NCBI RefSeq assembly: GCF_904831005.1
Contig: NZ_LR882982.1
Coordinates: 3,162,001 to 3,226,000, forward strand
DNA: 64,000 bases
Source: Microbacterium hydrocarbonoxydans
Lineage (GTDB): Bacteria > Actinomycetota > Actinomycetes > Actinomycetales > Microbacteriaceae
Direction of reading: 5' to 3'
The notes beneath the pieces were generated by a model, which was not told the origin of the DNA, made no database searches, and was given only the letters and a program-made list of their open reading frames with translations. This document shows, one piece after another, positions 60,402-64,000 of the stretch. A program made the translations under genes and the position numbers. Each line of letters opens with the position of its first letter. Within the stretch, counting starts at the first letter, position 1.

Positions 60402-61585
60402 GGGGTCGCAGATCAGACCTCGTCATCCTCGGGGCATACGCGGCCGTCTCGACGGTGCTCGGCTACCTGTCTCTCGAGTCCTCCCTGAAGACGCCGGCGT
60501 GGACGCTCGTGGCGCTGTTCATCGCCGGGGTCGCCGCCGTCGTCGTGTCGAGGCGGCATCCGCTCGCTGCTTTCGCTGCCGTACTCGTGCTCCTGCCGCT
60601 GTCTTTCGCCGGCGGCTCGGGCGCGGAGGCGGTGCTGGTCATCGGGGCGCTGTGCCGCAGCGGAGTCGTGGCCCGGCCGCAGCGGGCGTGGCTGGCATTC
60701 GCCGCCGCCGCAGCATCCGGAACGATCGCCGCGCTGGTGCTCGCGATCCGCGTGCGTGTGGGCCCGCCGCTGCTCGGGTTGGCCCCGCGGGTCGACCTCG
60801 ACGCCTGGCCTCTCGATTGGCTCGGGATCAGTGCCGTCGTGATCGCTGTGGCACTGATCGCGACACTCGTCGGACTCGATGTCGGCCACAGGCGTCGGGA
60901 GCTGCGTGCTCTCGAGGAACGAGCCGAGCAGATGCGTCGCGAGCGGGACCAGGAGTCGCATATCGCCGCCGCTCTCGAACGGGAGCGGATCGCCCGCGAG
61001 ATGCACGACGTGATAGCCCACAGTCTCGCCGTGATGATCGCGGTGGCCGACGGCGCGCACGCGTCTGCGGCAGCCAGGCCCGAGGAGTCGCGCCGCGCGA
61101 TCGCACGGGTGGCCGAGACCGGCCGTCGCACTCTCGTCGAGATGCGTCGCCTGCTGACGGGAGTCCGCGACGAGACCGTCTCGGGCGACCGCCAGCCGGT
61201 GCAGCCCGGTATCGAGGGGATCCCTGCGCTCGTCGATGAATCGCGGCACGCGGGGTTGCCGGTCAGGCTCGAGCAGAGCGGTGTCATCGATCCCGACGCC
61301 GTGGTGGGGCTCACGGTGTACCGCGTCGTGCAGGAGGCGCTGACCAACGTGCTGCGGCACGCCCGCGATGTGCAGGATGTGGTGGTCAGGATCGTCGCCG
61401 ACGGCGGTGAGCTCTCGATCCTCGTGGAGGACAGGTCTCAGCCGGTGGCCGCGACGGGCGATCAGGGACGGGGCCTGGTCGGCATCCGCGAGCGCGCCGC
61501 GTTCTACGACGGCCATGTCGAGGCGGGCCCCCGCCCCGGCGGAGGGTGGCGCGTGTTCGCACGATTGCAGACGGAGACACGATGA
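60398..61585 (+). CDS. Sensor histidine kinase (HisKA_3 type)
   Basis: A 395-residue kinase with five or six N-terminal transmembrane helices, a charged linker helix (GHRRRELRALEERAEQMRRERDQE), the phosphorylation box ERIAREMHDVIAHSLAVM (His near 202), N box RVVQEALTNVLRHA and G box GRGLVGIRERAAFY. In contrast to the kinase at 12555, the ATPase domain shows a full G box. It is joined to the permease and response regulator genes by 4-bp overlaps, implying that it controls the exporter. Confidence 0.9.
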   Translation: MRGRRSDLVILGAYAAVSTVLGYLSLESSLKTPAWTLVALFIAGVAAVVVSRRHPLAAFAAVLVLLPLSFAGGSGAEAVLVIGALCRSGVVARPQRAWLAFAAAAASGTIAALVLAIRVRVGPPLLGLAPRVDLDAWPLDWLGISAVVIAVALIATLVGLDVGHRRRELRALEERAEQMRRERDQESHIAAALERERIAREMHDVIAHSLAVMIAVADGAHASAAARPEESRRAIARVAETGRRTLVEMRRLLTGVRDETVSGDRQPVQPGIEGIPALVDESRHAGLPVRLEQSGVIDPDAVVGLTVYRVVQEALTNVLRHARDVQDVVVRIVADGGELSILVEDRSQPVAATGDQGRGLVGIRERAAFYDGHVEAGPRPGGGWRVFARLQTETR

Positions 61586-62274
61586 CGACCGCTCAGGATG
61601 GTGGCGTGCCGCGGATCCGCGTGCTGATCGCCGATGATCAGGAGCTCGTCCGCTACGGGCTGCGTCTCGTGCTCGAGGCCGAGGACGACCTGCACGTGGT
61701 CGGCGAGGCGGTCGACGGTGCCTCCGCCATCGAGGCGGCGATCGCGACGGCGCCGGACGTCATCCTGATGGACGTGCGGATGCCGGGGACGGACGGCATC
61801 CGAGCCACGCAGGAGCTCGCGGCGCGCCTGCCGCGAACGCGAGTGCTGGTTCTGACCACCTACGACCTCGACGAGTTCGCCTTCGGAGCGCTGCAGGCCG
61901 GCGCCGCGGGATTCCTGCTCAAGAACACCCGACCGGCCGAGCTGGTCGCGGCGATCCGCACCGTCGCGACAGGGGACGCCGTGGTCGCGCCGCGTGTCAC
62001 GGCCAAGCTCATCGAGGTCGCACTGCCGCACCTCGCGCCTCGCGAACGCCGTGCTCAGGAGGGCGCGCTCTCGGCGCTGACCGAACGGGAACGCGACGTG
62101 TTCCTTCAGGTCGCCCGCGGCCTCACGAACGCCGAGATCGCGAAGGCGCTGCATCTGAGCGAGTCGACCGTGAAGGCCCACTTCGGCCGCATCCTGGTGA
62201 AGCTCGATCTGCCCAGTCGTGTGCAGGCGGTGATCCTGGCATACGAGCTCGGAATCGTGGGCACGGGCGGCTAG
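61582..62274 (+). CDS. NarL-type response regulator
   Basis: A 230-residue response regulator: acidic pocket IADDQ, phospho-acceptor Asp64 in ILMDVRMPGTDG, Lys in FLLKNT and the LuxR-type HTH SALTERERDVFLQVARGLTNAEIAKALHLSESTVKAHFGRILVKL. It is the cognate partner of the kinase at 60398 and the last gene of the operon. Confidence 0.92.
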   Translation: MTTAQDGGVPRIRVLIADDQELVRYGLRLVLEAEDDLHVVGEAVDGASAIEAAIATAPDVILMDVRMPGTDGIRATQELAARLPRTRVLVLTTYDLDEFAFGALQAGAAGFLLKNTRPAELVAAIRTVATGDAVVAPRVTAKLIEVALPHLAPRERRAQEGALSALTERERDVFLQVARGLTNAEIAKALHLSESTVKAHFGRILVKLDLPSRVQAVILAYELGIVGTGG

Positions 62275-62366
62275 GCCCGACGCCGCGGCGAGCGTCGCAT
62301 CATGCCAGAGTCGCCGCAGAGTGTCCACCACTGCCGCGAGGCTGTGATCGTTGCAAGACTCGGCGC

Positions 62367-63332
62367 ATGGTGTTCATCGGCTTTCATGCGTCGCACGAGC
62401 AGATCCCACCGAGCGCCCTTCTCGAGGCGGTGATCGGAGCGGAGCGCGCGGGGTTCGACGGGGCGATGTGCTCGGATCACCTCTCGCCCTGGACCACGGC
62501 TCAGGGTGAGTCGGGTTTCGCGCTCAGCTGGATCGCCGCCGCACTCGCCCGCACCCGCTTCTCGATCGGCATGGTCAATGCTCCGGGGCAGCGCTACCAC
62601 CCGGTGATGATCGCCCAGGCGTTCGCGACGCTCGAGGAGATGTTCCCCGGCCGCTTCTGGGCCGCGATGGGCAGCGGCGAGGCCGTCAACGAACACGTCA
62701 CGGGCGACGGCTGGCCCGACAAGAGCATCCGCAACGAGCGGCTGCGCGAGAGCGTCGACGTGATCCGCCGCCTGATCGACGGCGAAGAGGTGGATCATGA
62801 CGGACTGGTGCGCGTGCATCGGGCCCGCGTGTGGAGCAGGCCCGCCGAGCCACCGCCGCTCTTCGCGACGGCGGTGAGCGCTGAGACCGCGCAGTGGGCG
62901 GCGTCATGGGCGCAGGGGCTCGCCACTGTCGCCCAGGAACCGGATGCGCTGGAGCGGGTCGTCGACGCCTATCGCTCGGCGGGAGGCACGGGTCCCTGCA
63001 TCCTGCAGGTGCACCTCAGCCTGGCCGAGAGCGACGGAGCCGCGTTCGCGATCGCGCGCGAGCAGTGGCCGAACGGTCTGCTCGCGCCCCCGGTCACCTG
63101 GGATCTCGAGCAGCCCGAGGAGTTCGAGGCCGCGCTGCACGGGATCGATGAGCAGGGGCTCCGCGACTGCGTCCTGATCGACCACGACGCCACCGCCCTC
63201 GCCGGTCGCATCGCCGACCTCGTCGAGATCGGGTTCGATCGCGTCTACCTCCACCATGTCGGCACCGAGCAGTCGCGCTTCCTCGACGCCGCGGGAGCCG
63301 AACTCCTCCCCGCATTGAAGGAGCGTCTGTGA
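62367..63332 (+). CDS. LLM-class flavin-dependent oxidoreductase
   Basis: A 321-residue luciferase-like TIM-barrel oxidoreductase (FHASHEQIPPSALLEAVIGAERAGFDGAMCSDHLSPW; RFSIGMVNAPGQRYHPVMIAQAFATLEEMFPGRFWAAMGSGEAVNEH). The length and sequence style match a group of FMN- or F420-using enzymes that is often found beside trehalose-synthase-like genes. Its stop overlaps the GTG start of the GH13 gene by 4 bp, so the two are co-translated. Confidence 0.82.
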   Translation: MVFIGFHASHEQIPPSALLEAVIGAERAGFDGAMCSDHLSPWTTAQGESGFALSWIAAALARTRFSIGMVNAPGQRYHPVMIAQAFATLEEMFPGRFWAAMGSGEAVNEHVTGDGWPDKSIRNERLRESVDVIRRLIDGEEVDHDGLVRVHRARVWSRPAEPPPLFATAVSAETAQWAASWAQGLATVAQEPDALERVVDAYRSAGGTGPCILQVHLSLAESDGAAFAIAREQWPNGLLAPPVTWDLEQPEEFEAALHGIDEQGLRDCVLIDHDATALAGRIADLVEIGFDRVYLHHVGTEQSRFLDAAGAELLPALKERL

Positions 63333-64000
63333 AGATCACCGACACGAGCGACCTCTGGTGGAAGACCGCGGTGATCTACTGCCTCGACGTCGAGACGTTC
63401 CTCGACTCGAACGGCGACGGCGTGGGCGACCTGCAGGGCCTCTCGCAGCGCATCGACTATCTCTCGCAACTCGGCGTCACCTGTCTGTGGCTGATGCCGT
63501 TCTATCCGACGCCCGACCGCGACGACGGCTACGACGTCAGCGACTTCTATGGGATCGACTCGCGGCTCGGCACTCACGGCGACTTCGTCGAGGTGATCCG
63601 CACCGCACGAGACCGCGGGATGCGGGTGATCGTCGACCTCGTCATCAATCACACCTCCGACCGGCATCCGTGGTTCCTCGCCGCGAAGCGCAGCGTGGAT
63701 TCCCCGTATCGCGACTACTACGTGTGGCGAGACGACGCACCCCCGAAAGGGCAGAAGAACGCCGTCTTCCCGGGTCAGGCGAACGGCATCTGGGGCAAGG
63801 ACGAGAAGTCGGGGCAGTGGTATCAGCACAGCTTCTACGAGCACCAGCCCGACCTGAACATCGCCAACCCCCGGGTGCGCGATGAGATCGCGAAGGTGAT
63901 CGGGTTCTGGCTGCAGCTGGGAATCTCGGGCTTCCGTGTCGACGCGGTGCCCTTCCTGCTCGAGATCCCCGAGGGATCCGGCATCCCCGAGCCGCACGAT
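63329..64000 (+). CDS. GH13 alpha-amylase/trehalose-synthase-like enzyme (3' end outside window)
   Basis: 224 codons are visible from GTG 63329. N-terminal part of a GH13 catalytic barrel: AVIYCLDVETFLDSNGDGVGDLQGL, conserved region I DLVINHTSD, and region II start GFRVDAVPFL with the expected nucleophile Asp in RVDAV. The opening with a Cys-Leu-Asp-Val tract instead of YQIYPRSF is typical of trehalose-synthase-like members. It converts alpha-glucans or maltose-type sugars. Cut by the window edge. Confidence 0.87.
   Translation, partial: MKITDTSDLWWKTAVIYCLDVETFLDSNGDGVGDLQGLSQRIDYLSQLGVTCLWLMPFYPTPDRDDGYDVSDFYGIDSRLGTHGDFVEVIRTARDRGMRVIVDLVINHTSDRHPWFLAAKRSVDSPYRDYYVWRDDAPPKGQKNAVFPGQANGIWGKDEKSGQWYQHSFYEHQPDLNIANPRVRDEIAKVIGFWLQLGISGFRVDAVPFLLEIPEGSGIPEPHD

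Noticed and set aside
1..64000. CRISPR arrays, tRNA or rRNA genes, complete insertion sequences, replication or attachment sites
   Set aside because: No tandem spaced direct repeats, tRNA-like cloverleaf with CCA-side features, transposase gene or integrase was recognised by eye on either strand; a covariance-model scan would be decisive.

Overview
The window is high-GC, gene-dense DNA with frequent GTG starts, ATGA/GTGA stop-start overlaps, apparent leaderless starts, TetR/GntR/NarL/LuxR-type regulators and lipoproteins with actinobacterial lipoboxes. This fits an actinobacterium, most likely a member of the Microbacteriaceae such as Microbacterium. That placement is an inference from style and gene content; no rRNA or tRNA gene was seen. 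No CRISPR array, complete insertion sequence or intact prophage was seen.

1-15 kb: a stress/detoxification-like region of many short transcription units: alpha/beta hydrolases, an epoxide-hydrolase-like enzyme, an SDR, a quinone oxidoreductase, RidA, a tripeptidyl-aminopeptidase-like lipoprotein, an AhpD-like protein, a class C beta-lactamase-fold hydrolase, a two-component system and an ABC-2 exporter. Eleven promoters here share one architecture: a TTGACC-like -35 box, exactly 19 bp, then a TTNNNT-like -10 box, with a 21-bp dyad (ACCCTGTG, 5 bases, AACACGGT) filling the spacer. This is the layout of MerR-family-controlled promoters. The copies occur mostly as divergent pairs, one per gene, and suggest a clustered regulon whose regulator is not in the window.

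15-22 kb: a remnant of a KAP/YobI-like P-loop NTPase in lower-GC DNA, a long arylsulfatase, a DUF1269 membrane protein, a decayed membrane-protein gene and a Fic-domain protein.

22-35 kb: a sugar-alcohol or rare-sugar catabolic cluster: polyol-type MFS permease, class II aldolase, three FGGY kinases, a GntR regulator, and a divergent operon with a sugar-binding lipoprotein, two ABC permeases, a zinc polyol dehydrogenase and class II fructose-1,6-bisphosphatase. Three promoters share a GTACGTAC-containing element, the likely GntR operator. The ABC importer has no ATPase gene here.

35-45 kb: sarcosine/N-methyltryptophan oxidase-like flavoprotein, PAP2 remnant, two small lipoproteins, an MFS_3 exporter, a D,D-carboxypeptidase and a copper-resistance operon (HMA chaperone, putative copper-binding membrane protein, CopA) behind two CsoR-like palindromes.

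45-54.7 kb: hydrolase, quinone oxidoreductase, SDR and TetR regulator; CPBP protease; several small proteins; a BLUF blue-light receptor co-translated with an unknown 85-residue protein; a beta-lactamase-fold hydrolase; a GlxA-type regulator with an isochorismatase-like hydrolase.

54.8-64 kb: a large LuxR regulator, a GAP/LysE-like membrane protein, and a four-gene operon (ABC-2 ATPase, permease, sensor kinase, response regulator) closely paralogous to the 11.9-16 kb module. The window ends with an LLM-class flavin oxidoreductase overlapping a GH13 (trehalose-synthase-like) gene cut by the window edge.
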